DNA of 64,000 nt from Caballeronia hypogeia. Its GTDB lineage: Bacteria > Pseudomonadota > Gammaproteobacteria > Burkholderiales > Burkholderiaceae. The position numbers were made by a program, and so were the translations under genes. This document shows, piece by piece, positions 52,386 through 60,930 of the stretch. The notes under the pieces are model-generated. The model did no database searches and was not told the origin of the DNA. It saw nothing but the letters and a program-made list of their open reading frames with translations. The stretch covers positions 84,521-148,520 of the forward strand of contig NZ_FCOA02000020.1 in the NCBI RefSeq assembly GCF_001544875.2. The letters run 5' to 3'. Numbering within the stretch: the first letter of the stretch is position 1; each line of letters starts with the position of its first letter.

Positions 52386-52414
52386 ATTGTTTTTCGTTAC
52401 CACAATAGTACAAC
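52386..52414. promoter_or_regulatory. Variant operator-like site ATTGTT-N17-TACAAC
   Basis: Half-sites at 52386-52391 and 52409-52414 resemble the island motif but with spacing 17. It lies just upstream of the racemase-family gene. A weaker candidate (ATTGTT-N16-TACGAA) lies at 52515-52542 before the next gene. Confidence 0.45.
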
Positions 52415-52573
52415 AAACGTAAAGAAATCGGCCAGCCGAACAATCAAGCACCTCCGGTTTTGTGCTGTTCGCACGTAAGTGGAAGGCGGGCTCAGTGTTA
52501 ACGCTAGCTTAAACATTGTTCTATGTGAACGTACAGTACGAAATTACCATACTTTCACAAGAAGGAGGAGACT

Positions 52574-53530
52574 GTGACTACACGTAGGTCAGTACTGAAA
52601 GCGATCACATCCGCAGCAGCTGTCGCCGCGTTTCCCGTCGGTGCTGTCGAGAAGCCCACCGGGAAAAGATCGCGTTATTCGATGCCGGCACACGCATGTG
52701 ACTGCCACTCGCACATCATCGGTCCATACAATCGCTATCCGATGGTTCAGTCACGGGTGTACACGCCCCCCATGGCTTCGGTCGACCAGCTTCGTGAGAT
52801 GCACGAGCAACTCGGGATCGAGCGCTCGGTCCTCATCCAGCCTAGCTTTTACGGAACCGATAACTCTTGCTTATTGGACGCACTTGAACAGTTGGGAAGT
52901 AGCGCTCGAGGAATCGCAGTGCTACCTGAAAGCACGACTTCCAGTGAATTGGACCGTTATCGTGCGGCTGGGATTATGGGCTTGCGAGTTAATCAGACGG
53001 GCGGTGCGAAGGATCCGACGCTTCTCAAAGGAGTCCTCGAACGCGCCGGTAGGCAAGCTGCAGAGCTGGGGTGGCATGTCCAAGTATATCTGCCGATGAA
53101 AGTCATCGCGTCCTTGGCACAGACGATCCAAAGCTCGCCAGCACCGTTCGTCTTGGACCACTTCGCCGGCGCTGACGGATCAGGAGTAACTCAAGAAGGC
53201 TTCGATCGAGTCAAGGGCCTTATAGAAGATGGAAAAGCGTTCGTTAAATGGACCGCTCCGTATCATGAGGCCACCGCCCCCGGGTACGGACGTATGGGCG
53301 AACTAGCGGCAGCGTTCATCAGGGCGAACCCGAAAAGAATACTTTGGGGAAGCGATTGGCCGCACACTGATTCAAGAAGAGTTGCCGGTCGGAAAAAAGA
53401 TGACATTAGCCCGTTCTATCCGATCGACAATGCGAACCTTCTAGCGCGCTTCTTCGAATGGGTTCCTGATTCGTCCACACGCAAGTCAATTCTCGTTAGC
53501 AATCCTGCATCTTTGTTCAAATTCGCTTAG
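52574..53530 (+). CDS. COG3618 amidohydrolase-superfamily lactonase-like protein with Tat signal
   Basis: The 318-residue protein begins TTRRSVLKAITSAAAVAAF, a classic twin-arginine signal, and continues with the barrel motifs CDCHSHIIGPYNRY, VLDHFAGAD and WGSDWPHTDSRR. It is a close relative of the cytoplasmic protein at 41238. GTG at 52574 follows AAGGAGGAGACT. Export to the periplasm suggests that the substrate lactone is opened before or during uptake. Confidence 0.85.
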   Translation: MTTRRSVLKAITSAAAVAAFPVGAVEKPTGKRSRYSMPAHACDCHSHIIGPYNRYPMVQSRVYTPPMASVDQLREMHEQLGIERSVLIQPSFYGTDNSCLLDALEQLGSSARGIAVLPESTTSSELDRYRAAGIMGLRVNQTGGAKDPTLLKGVLERAGRQAAELGWHVQVYLPMKVIASLAQTIQSSPAPFVLDHFAGADGSGVTQEGFDRVKGLIEDGKAFVKWTAPYHEATAPGYGRMGELAAAFIRANPKRILWGSDWPHTDSRRVAGRKKDDISPFYPIDNANLLARFFEWVPDSSTRKSILVSNPASLFKFA

Positions 53531-53855
53531 CGCATCTCAAACCCGTGTTCAGCGGATCCGACTTTTGCGGTCGTCCTCAGACGAAAACTTCGAGCAAGCT
53601 CAACTTGAACTGTCGGTCGAGCACTGCTCGCGGTCACTACGCCGTCGAGAAGCGAAGCTACCGGTTTCATCCAATTTTGGGTTTGACATAAAGGAATTTA
53701 ACACTCCTCCATTAGGAGTCCTAATACATTTGATCGGGGAGCGCAGCAGCGCCTCTGCTCCATCAGTCGGGCACGACCAACAGCAGAGCGTCTCGCTTGA
53801 CCGAACGGCGGTGACAGGCGTTGTATGTGGTATGGGGCGTGTAACAGACGCGAGG
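53531..53855. other. Gap with a doubtful open frame
   Basis: A forward frame at 53565-53954 (129 codons) has no ribosome-binding site, no known family and overlaps the next gene's 3' end on the other strand. I see nothing else here. Confidence 0.4.
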
Positions 53856-54143
53856 TTACAGGTCGCTCACGTCCGCACCATCAATCTTTCCGTCGATGAT
53901 GTCCTCGCCTTGCTGCCACGCGGCACGTCGTGCGGCGCCGAAATCCGAGATTGACGCCGTTAGCTTCAACCGGAATACGCGGCTCGCGCCGGCTACGCCC
54001 GCAGCTTCTTGCCGGCACACCCGTACAGCGACGTCGTAGCCTTCATCATAGCGGGAGTGCCGGTCGAACCGATCGAATGTGCGTTCGAAGACAAGGGGAT
54101 AGAGCTCGAAGCCCTTGTAGATGCGAGGTGACAAGGCTGACAT
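53856..54143 (-). CDS. Hypothetical small protein, YPLVF family (copy 1)
   Basis: The 95-residue product starts MSALSPRIYKGFELYPLVFE and contains YDVAVRVCR and SRVFRLKL. It is a clear paralog of the product of 56342-56623, sharing Y-[KR]-G-x-E-x-YPLVF and D-x-AVR[VI]. TTGGAGAAAGCTC before ATG is a good ribosome-binding site. Function unknown; neighbours suggest a stress role. Confidence 0.65.
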   Translation of the reverse strand: MSALSPRIYKGFELYPLVFERTFDRFDRHSRYDEGYDVAVRVCRQEAAGVAGASRVFRLKLTASISDFGAARRAAWQQGEDIIDGKIDGADVSDL

Positions 54144-54243
54144 GAGCTTTCTCCAAGGGCGTGCCCCACTATACGCGCGAATTCGCGCCCGAATTAAATT
54201 TTTCGCAGGTGGTGGTCCGGGTCGGCCGAGTCAAACGTTTTGA

Positions 54244-54471
54244 CTATCCGCAGTTGTCAACCCAGCTTTGGGCCCAACGAGAGGAGTGTCGGATTGCCTC
54301 ATGCTCGCTGGCGAAATAGTCGAGCGAAAAAAAGCGGTACTGCGCATCGGCAGACCCCGGCCGCAGCCGTTCCAACAGGAGGTCCGACGAAAACGAACCG
54401 TCGGGCAGGCGATGCGCGGATGGATGAACGGCGTAGCCGCGGTAATGATGATCGGAATTTTGTGTTTGCAT
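54244..54471 (-). CDS. Hypothetical small protein (copy 1 of a second paralog pair)
   Basis: The 75-residue product has YRGYAVHPSAHRLPDGSFSS and HEAIRHSSRWAQSWVDN. The product of 56773-56988 shares the layout [YF]-x-[VI]-x-P ... DG-x-[FY] ... EAI-x5-WAQ-x-W. The ribosome-binding site is weak. Function unknown. Confidence 0.6.
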   Translation of the reverse strand: MQTQNSDHHYRGYAVHPSAHRLPDGSFSSDLLLERLRPGSADAQYRFFSLDYFASEHEAIRHSSRWAQSWVDNCG

Positions 54472-54679
54472 TTTATAGTTCTGTATGGAGGCTTACGCGC
54501 GCCGCGCCCGATGATGGGCGCACTGATCTGCATCCGGTGCACGTGTTGTTGCGAGCGAGGGCGTCTGGTAGCGCGTCCTACGAGGGTATGACGAAACGCT
54601 GGTGACGGAAAGGCGGGTTCGCGTGAGGTCAGGCGAGAAGTCCCAGCGCCCACGTCGGGACGCTGGGCAAAACGGTGCG

Positions 54680-54883
54680 TTACAGCGGCTTGATATTCGC
54701 TGCCTGTAGACCCTTGGGGCCACGCTTCGTTTCGTAGCTCACTTTCTGGTTTTCAGCGAGGGTCTTGAAGCCTTCGCCACTAATTTCGGAGAAGTGCGCG
54801 AAAAGATCGTCGCCGCCACTGTCTGGGGTGATGAAGCCAAAGCCCTTGCTGTCGTTGAACCACTTTACGGTGCCGGTATCCAT
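54680..54883 (-). CDS. cspA: Cold-shock protein (CspA family)
   Basis: The 67-residue product has both RNA-binding motifs, GFGFI and DLFAHF, within TGTVKWFNDSKGFGFITPD. It binds single-stranded RNA and DNA and acts as an RNA chaperone. ATG at 54883 is the family start; the longer frame is 5' leader sequence. Confidence 0.95.
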   Translation of the reverse strand: MDTGTVKWFNDSKGFGFITPDSGGDDLFAHFSEISGEGFKTLAENQKVSYETKRGPKGLQAANIKPL

Positions 54884-56341
54884 GATAATCCTTGAGAAAA
54901 TAGCGATTTGCTCCACGAGGAGCAGCGGAAGCATCAAGGAAGGAGAGGGCAACGAATACCGCAGAGGGGAACGGAACTATTGATGAACAGCAATCGAATT
55001 CTTGAACTTTCGCGCCTTACACTATCACTGCGGCGTCGGTTCGTCAAGGAATCCGTTTTTTCACATCGTCGACTCACACGATCGCCGGCTGCACCTGGCC
55101 CATTGAGATGGCTGTAGCCGCTCAGGGCGGATATTTCAGACGTGTCTCCGATCAAATAGCGCATCAGCGGCGGGCTCCATAACAACCGGGACAGGTCTCC
55201 ATGCCGTTGGGCTACAGTGTCCCTCTCGGGCGAGCGTGACATGGATCGCGTTAGAACCGGAGTGCCGAACCTTTTTTTGGAATTCTTTCCTCGACCGGAT
55301 TCTGGCTCGCTGCGAGGTTTGAACGGCGGGCCGGACGAGCGGTGCCTGTCGACAAATGGAGGCGCATCTCTTCGAGCAAGTGCGAGAAGCCTCGAAGTCC
55401 TCGATCTTGAATAAGAGCCGCATGGTTTTTCATTGTGTTCGCCTGGGTCATCGTTCAAGTTGCATCTACGCACGTCTGAAGTGATCGACGTTCCTGAGTT
55501 TAGCAGGTCGCGATTCGTGGCTTGTAGAGTCGTCATACCCGCAGGGAGACGCTGCGACCTTTAGAGAGTGGAGGCAGCTGATTCTGACTTACAGGAGAAG
55601 GCGGAGGCCGGTGGGCCCTGACTTTGCCGACAGCGACGACGAATCAGAGAATCCGGACCCGGAGGCCCCACGCAGCGAGAGCCGATCGAACCGTTGCGCT
55701 CACCCGGCGCGCGGGACTTGGCACCGGATCGTGCGGATGAAGCCATTCATATGCGGATCAGAACGAGCCGCGCTGAATTAATCATGCTGAACGCGCTGGC
55801 GCAGCCTACGCGAAGTTGGTGTTCGGCGATGACTTGCTCAGAAGCGCCGACGGAACGTGGGAAGTGTTGTCGTGACGCTGTTGCAGCATATGGTCGGCCG
55901 ACCCTATCAGGGCGTCGAAGAAATGAGGCAGCACGGAGCGTCAAACTTTTGGAGGATGCGAAACGATCTTCGAGGCGATGTGCCGCAAGTTGGGGCGTCG
56001 GTAACACTGGTCGTACGGGTAAGAGGACGATCATCGTCCAAACGTTGAGACGGTACAGCGTCATAGAGAAAGACGGGGGTTCCGACACGGGACGGCGACT
56101 ACGCATGAATTTCGCTATACAAAATCTTTTAACGGCGTAGGATGGATGCATCCAGAGATGCCAAGCGCCTCAGAGAGCCAAGCGCCCGTTCGCAGCATGC
56201 GTCAGCGCTCAAACGCTGGCTCTGAACGGGATCAGCCTCAGATCGGAGACCGTGCAACGCGGTCAAGTTTGTCAGCATTGCCGATACTGTTCCGCGCACC
56301 TTTACCTATTTTGCCGCATGAGTGCGGCGCGAGATCATTCA
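54884..56341. other. 1.4-kb stretch without a confident gene
   Basis: Several open frames of 60-200 codons exist on both strands (for example 55251-55451 reverse), but none has both a good ribosome-binding site and a recognisable product. The first part is the cspA leader. The rest may be decayed sequence. Confidence 0.4.
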
Positions 56342-56623
56342 ATGACAGCCGAAATCCGCCTTTATCGTGGCCTGGAAATTTATCCGCTCGTCTTTCCGCA
56401 TCGGCCCATCGGCGCCCGGCAGGCACACCACCACGACGACGAATTTGATGCTGCCGTGCGCATTCAGGAACCATCGGCGAAGACCGGAATAGCGCGCGGT
56501 CGTGTTTTCAAGGTAAGTCCTGACGAGCCGTTCCAGAGCGCCGGCGACGCGCGGCGCGCATCGATTGCATACGCCGAGCAGATGATTGATACGAGTCCGC
56601 AGGCGAGGACATTCCTTGACTAG
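56342..56623 (+). CDS. Hypothetical small protein, YPLVF family (copy 2)
   Basis: The 93-residue product starts MTAEIRLYRGLEIYPLVF and contains EFDAAVRI and RVFKVSPDEPF. It is a paralog of the product of 53856-54143. ATG codons at 56318 and 56342 are both possible. Function unknown. Confidence 0.6.
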   Translation: MTAEIRLYRGLEIYPLVFPHRPIGARQAHHHDDEFDAAVRIQEPSAKTGIARGRVFKVSPDEPFQSAGDARRASIAYAEQMIDTSPQARTFLD

Positions 56624-56772
56624 CACTGCGAGTGCGCTCGCTGCGTCAAGATCTACACGGAACGGCCAGCACGATGTGGGCCGCTTCAATCGAGACCCGG
56701 TGGGGCGCCTGGTGTAACAACGAGAAATTGCCGCGATTCAGAGCTTCTCGCGGCGATCAGGGAGGAAACGAT

Positions 56773-56988
56773 ATGCAACTCAACACCTGCAACTTTCGCA
56801 TCGATCCGACGCCACGCCGGGCCGATGGCGAGTATATGGCGCACGCGCGCATTAGCACCAACCGTGAGGACGGCGCTGAAACGGAGCTTTTTGTGAGCGG
56901 CGACCTCGCCGGCTTCGACCGGCGTGACGAAGCCATTGCCTTTGCGAAGAACTGGGCGCAGGAATGGCTTCAAGTTCGTTTTGGTTGA
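56773..56988 (+). CDS. Hypothetical small protein (copy 2 of the second paralog pair)
   Basis: The 71-residue product has FRIDPTPRRADGEYMAHARIS and DEAIAFAKNWAQEWLQV. GGAGGAAACGAT before ATG is an excellent ribosome-binding site. It matches the layout of the 54244-54471 product. It lies 102 bases before the sigma factor gene. Confidence 0.7.
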   Translation: MQLNTCNFRIDPTPRRADGEYMAHARISTNREDGAETELFVSGDLAGFDRRDEAIAFAKNWAQEWLQVRFG

Positions 56989-57090
56989 AATGATCTCGAT
57001 AGATCGAGACGCCGCGAATTCGTCTGCGAAGGCCGCCGTGCCTCTGCCTAACGTTCGCCTATCAGCAAAGACGCCTGTCGCGAAAAGAGA

Positions 57091-59037
57091 ATGACCAGTT
57101 CCCATCGAAAAGAAACGGAAGATTCGCACGCAGACCCGCAAAAAGTCCGCGTCACCACGGCTAAAAGGGGCAGGTTGTCCACCGCAGTCTCCCGGCGTGC
57201 GGCTGCGGACCCGCTGCAACTAGACCGGCAGCCAGGTACAGACGAACAGCAACGGGCGCTACGCGCCTTGATCCGTGTGGGCAAGGATCAAGGCTTTGTC
57301 ACGCATGCGCAAATCAGTGATCATTTGCCCAGTGAGCTTGCGCAACCGCGCGAGCTAGAAGATATTTCGCGCACCTTCCATGAAATGGGCATCGCCGTTT
57401 ACGAACATGCGCCCAACACTGAAACGCTGCTGTTCGACGACGCGGTTCCGATCGACATCGCCGACGATCAGTCTGAGGAAGACGCCGAAAACGCGCTTTC
57501 CGCTGTGGATGTCGAATTCGGCCGAACGACCGATCCAGTGCGCATATACATGCGCGAGATGGGCGGGAAGAAGTTACTGACGCGCAAGGCCGAGGTTCAG
57601 ATTGCCCGATCTATCGAACATGGTCTTAATGAGATGATTCAGGCCATCGCGTCGTGTCCCCCGACCATCTCGATGATCCTCGCAAAGGCCCAGCAGGTCG
57701 CGGAGGGTAACCTTGGCATCGAAGAACTGATCGACAGTATCGATGACAAGGGCATGTCGGCGGCGACGGAGGTCGACGAATCGGCGCGCGGCGATAGCGA
57801 ATGCGATTCTGAAGCCGGGGACGACGCAAACCCATTGCGTCTGACGCAACTCAAGAACGACGGACTCGCGCTCTTTGCGCGGGTGCGCGAGTGTGTTGAT
57901 CAGCTACGCGAAGCGGGAGCGGGCCCTGCTCAGAACGCTCAAGAGACCATTCGAAAGGAATTTGCGCGGGTGCGCTTCACAGCCCGCACAGTCGGCTTGG
58001 CTTGCGACGACATGCAGCAGCGGCTGGCGCAAGTGCGGCAAATCGAGCGGCGAATAGCGAGCATTGCGATCGACCGGTGCGGCATGCCCCGTGAGCGGTT
58101 CATTGCATCGTTTCCCGGCCACGAGACGGACCTCGACTGGACCACCAAAACCGCTGCGAAATCGCTCGATTATGGCGCTTCCCTGGAACGCAGCGTGGCC
58201 GCTGTTCGGGCCGAGCAATACCAGTTAATGGATATTGAACGGCATGCGGCGATGCCGATTCAGCGGTTAAAGCAAACCAGTCGACATTTGCTTGCGGCTG
58301 AATCTCGCATGCGGCGCGCAAAAAGCGAGATGATTGAGGCCAATCTGCGGCTCGTGATCTCGATCGCCAAGAAATATGTGAATCGGGGCGTACATTTTTT
58401 GGACTTGATTCAGGAAGGCAACATCGGCCTGATGAAGGCCGTCGACAAGTTCGAATACAAGCGCGGCTGGAAATTCTCGACTTATGCAACTTGGTGGGTT
58501 CGCCAGGCGATCACGCGCGCGGTCGCGGACCAGGCGCGCACCGTCCGCATACCCGTGCATATGGTGGAGATTATCAACAAGCTCAACCGGATTTCAAATG
58601 AGCTTCGGCAGCACACTGGCAAGCCCGCGCTGCCCGCAGCTTTGGCCGAACGTATGGAGTTACCAGAGGCTCAAATCCGGGGCATTCAGAAGATGGCGAT
58701 GCATCCGATCTCGCTTCAAACGCCGGCGAACGATGACGCTGACGCAACGCTCGGGGACCTGATTGAGGATGCGAACGTGGAATCGCCTCTTGAGGTCGTC
58801 GTGCGGACCGGAATGCGTGTCGCCATCGACGATGCGTTGAACGCGCTTTCGCCACGCGAGGCAAGAGTGCTTCGCATGCGCTTCGGCATCAATGTGCCCA
58901 CCGAATTCACACTTGGCGAAGTAAGCTCGCATCTGGGCGTGTCGCGGGAACGCGTTCGTCAGATCGAGAGCCAGGCTATCCGCAAGCTGATGCATCCTAG
59001 TCGCGCAGATAAGCTACGCTCGTTCATTGATCGCTAG
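57091..59037 (+). CDS. rpoD: RpoD-type (primary) sigma-70 factor, accessory copy
   Basis: The 648-residue protein has all parts of a group 1 sigma: region 1.1 (residues about 55-120), region 1.2 (DPVRIYMREMG), a long acidic non-conserved region, regions 2.1-2.4 (ANLRLVISIAKKY; DLIQEGNIGLMKAVDKFEY; FSTYATWWVRQAI) and regions 3-4 (ARVLRMRFGI; VSRERVRQIESQAIRKL). The promoter-contact residues of 2.4 and 4.2 look normal. Several conserved positions differ from typical proteobacterial RpoD as I recall it (KLMHPSRADKLRSFIDR at the end, given in part). It is probably a second RpoD used under stress or on this replicon. Confidence 0.9.
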   Translation: MTSSHRKETEDSHADPQKVRVTTAKRGRLSTAVSRRAAADPLQLDRQPGTDEQQRALRALIRVGKDQGFVTHAQISDHLPSELAQPRELEDISRTFHEMGIAVYEHAPNTETLLFDDAVPIDIADDQSEEDAENALSAVDVEFGRTTDPVRIYMREMGGKKLLTRKAEVQIARSIEHGLNEMIQAIASCPPTISMILAKAQQVAEGNLGIEELIDSIDDKGMSAATEVDESARGDSECDSEAGDDANPLRLTQLKNDGLALFARVRECVDQLREAGAGPAQNAQETIRKEFARVRFTARTVGLACDDMQQRLAQVRQIERRIASIAIDRCGMPRERFIASFPGHETDLDWTTKTAAKSLDYGASLERSVAAVRAEQYQLMDIERHAAMPIQRLKQTSRHLLAAESRMRRAKSEMIEANLRLVISIAKKYVNRGVHFLDLIQEGNIGLMKAVDKFEYKRGWKFSTYATWWVRQAITRAVADQARTVRIPVHMVEIINKLNRISNELRQHTGKPALPAALAERMELPEAQIRGIQKMAMHPISLQTPANDDADATLGDLIEDANVESPLEVVVRTGMRVAIDDALNALSPREARVLRMRFGINVPTEFTLGEVSSHLGVSRERVRQIESQAIRKLMHPSRADKLRSFIDR

Positions 59038-59179
59038 ACATTGGGGGCGTCAACGCAAAGGTTCGCTTTTGACCTATCAACTGTCCTTACAGCGAGGAGA
59101 AAATCGTGCAAGAGAGCGACATCGTAGACCGTTTGTTTGCTGCTCACGTGACGATCGTTATCCACTACAGGGGTTCGCA

Positions 59180-59398
59180 ATGTCACGGATGTTAAAAGTT
59201 GGAAGCCATGAATTCCACGTTGTTGTTCAACCGCTAGTTGCCGGTGGCTTCACTTACGCATGTGTCGACGTTGATTTGAGCGGGCCAAACGTCAGCGAGA
59301 TTCGTTACGACAGCCACCTTCGCTTTGAGACTGAGGACGAGGCCTACGAAGGCGGCTCAGCTCACGCGCGACGCCAGGCGACGAAGATGAGGCGATGA
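59180..59398 (+). CDS. Hypothetical 72-residue protein downstream of the sigma gene
   Basis: The product starts MSRMLKVGSHEFHVVVQPL and contains GGFTYACVDVDL and RFETEDEAYEGGSAHARR. It has the size and general layout of the other small proteins around the sigma gene. AGGGGTTCGCA precedes the ATG. Function unknown. Confidence 0.55.
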   Translation: MSRMLKVGSHEFHVVVQPLVAGGFTYACVDVDLSGPNVSEIRYDSHLRFETEDEAYEGGSAHARRQATKMRR

Positions 59399-59435
59399 AG
59401 GTCGTAAGACTTCTTTGAACGCCATTGACCCAAAC

Positions 59436-59459
59436 GTAAGCGGCTCGGCAGGGCCGGTC
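59436..59459. repeat. IS66 terminal sequence
   Basis: GTAAGCGGCTCGGCAGGG begins the IS66 element whose transposase C-terminus starts at 59567. A near-identical solo copy is at 19232-19255. Confidence 0.65.
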
Positions 59460-59566
59460 CCCGATCCGCGCGCGCGTGGGGCATGATGTGAGAGCGTGGG
59501 GAGGTCCGGGTAGATCACATGAGATCGTTCCATGATCGTGGACACGATCTATCTGGATCTACCCGG

Positions 59567-59788
59567 TCAAACTGTGGGCGTGGGCGCAGCGGCCGGCTTC
59601 AGTTTGTCGGCCACGTTCCAGGGAAGCAGTTCGTCGACGCGGTTGACCTTGTGGTCCGCAATATTTGTGAGCACGTATTCGAGGTAGGCACGTGGGTTGA
59701 TTTCGTTGAGTTTGCACGTACCGATGAGACTGTACATCGCCGCTGCACGCTCACCGCCGCTGTCGGAGCCGACGAACAGGTAGTTTTT
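59567..59788 (-). pseudogene. IS66 transposase C-terminal fragment
   Basis: The reverse strand reads KNYLFVGSDSGGERAAAMYS, then LIGTCKLNEINPRAYLEYVL and ends APTPTV. This is the C-terminal part of an IS66 TnpC transposase. Its upstream part continues beyond the RIT insertion at 63296, where ALGR is the last IS66 residue block. Confidence 0.85.
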
Positions 59789-59818
59789 GCGACAATGCAC
59801 ATAATTGCATTGTCGCAA
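59787..59818. repeat. Perfect 13-bp palindrome arms at the RIT-IS66 junction
   Basis: TTGCGACAATGCA (59787-59799) and TGCATTGTCGCAA (59806-59818) flank CATAAT. It lies just outside the left terminal repeat of the RIT element and has no partner at the other end. Confidence 0.8.
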
Positions 59819-59846
59819 TAATGCGCAGCCGGAAGTTATGCGGAGT
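59817..59846. repeat. RIT terminal inverted repeat, left
   Basis: AATAATGCGCAGC at the outer end and TTATGCGGAGT at the inner end match the reverse complement of 63266-63295. Confidence 0.85.
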
Positions 59847-59922
59847 CCATCACTGTCGAAGAATGCCTTGCGAGTCGCCGAAGCGATCCGCAAGGATTCG
59901 CGGTTCGGCGAGCTACGCATAA

Positions 59923-60930
59923 TTACAGCGACTCCAGGAACTGCAGGATGCGGTCCGGTGGTCGATATCGACGATTCTTTACTTGCGGCGGCTGAATCCT
60001 GTTCAACGCTTGCTCCTTCATTGTCAGATCAGCTTCCATATAGCCATGTGTTGTCGAAGGGCTTTCGTGTCCCAGCCACAAAGCGATGACCGACAGGTCG
60101 ACGCCTGATTGAAGTAGATGCATGGCAGTCGCATGCCGAACCAGATGAGGAGAAACGCGCCGTCTGGCGAGCTGCGGACATTGGTCCTTCGCGCGCGTTA
60201 CGGCAATTCTCATCCGATCGGCGACATTGGAGCGCGTCATTGTGTTTCCCGATCGATTTGGAAAGAGCCTCTGACTTGATGCATCCTGGATCTGCGGCAA
60301 CCACGCCTTGATGAGCCTGGCCGTGGATCGCCATAAAGGTACCGTTCGTTCTTTGCGTCCTTTGCCAAGAATATGAACGAAGGGTGACGTACCCAGGACG
60401 ACATCACTGACGCGTAGTGCCAGGATCTCCGAGACGCGCGCCCCCGTGTTATACATCGTTGCCAGCAGAACCCTGTCGCGTTGGCCCGACCAGGTGTCCG
60501 GGTCTGGCGCCGTTAACAGTTGCTGAATCTCGTCGCGTGACAGGAATCCGACCATAGGTTTATCGCAACGCTTCATCGGCACGGAGAGTGCGCGCTGTAT
60601 AACGGCCAACGACGCGACGTCACGGTGTGCCGCGTACTTCAGGAACGAACGCAACGCTGCGAGTCGAACGTTACGGGTCCGCGTGCTGTTGCGCCGCTCA
60701 ACCTCGAGATGTCGCAGAAACGCCAGGATCAGCGGCGCATCCATGTCCGACAGCGTCAGATCAGTTGGGGACCTGCCAAGGCGATCCGATGCGAACTGAA
60801 GAAACAAACGAAACGAATCGCGATAGCTCGATATCGTCTCCGCGCTCACCGCACGTTGCTGCATCAACCGTTCGACGAAGAAGTCCTGCAGAAGCGTCGC
60901 GAAGGTAGGAACCTTGCAGGCTTTAGTCAT
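59923..60930 (-). CDS. Tyrosine recombinase, third gene of the RIT trio
   Basis: The 335-residue integrase has an N-terminal SAM-like core-binding domain (FFVERLMQQRAVSAETISSY) and the catalytic residues Arg in TGARVSEILAL, His-x-x-Arg in PHLVRHATA, His in LGHESPSTT and Tyr in GYMEADL. ATG at 60930 overlaps the stop of the preceding recombinase gene. It acts with its two partners in RIT movement; the individual tasks of the three are not known to me. Confidence 0.9.
   Translation of the reverse strand: MTKACKVPTFATLLQDFFVERLMQQRAVSAETISSYRDSFRLFLQFASDRLGRSPTDLTLSDMDAPLILAFLRHLEVERRNSTRTRNVRLAALRSFLKYAAHRDVASLAVIQRALSVPMKRCDKPMVGFLSRDEIQQLLTAPDPDTWSGQRDRVLLATMYNTGARVSEILALRVSDVVLGTSPFVHILGKGRKERTVPLWRSTARLIKAWLPQIQDASSQRLFPNRSGNTMTRSNVADRMRIAVTRAKDQCPQLARRRVSPHLVRHATAMHLLQSGVDLSVIALWLGHESPSTTHGYMEADLTMKEQALNRIQPPQVKNRRYRPPDRILQFLESL

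Noticed and set aside
55694..56140. Forward frame of 148 codons in the gene-poor stretch
   Set aside because: No ribosome-binding site and no recognisable domain; an opposite frame of similar length exists, typical of non-coding GC-rich DNA.
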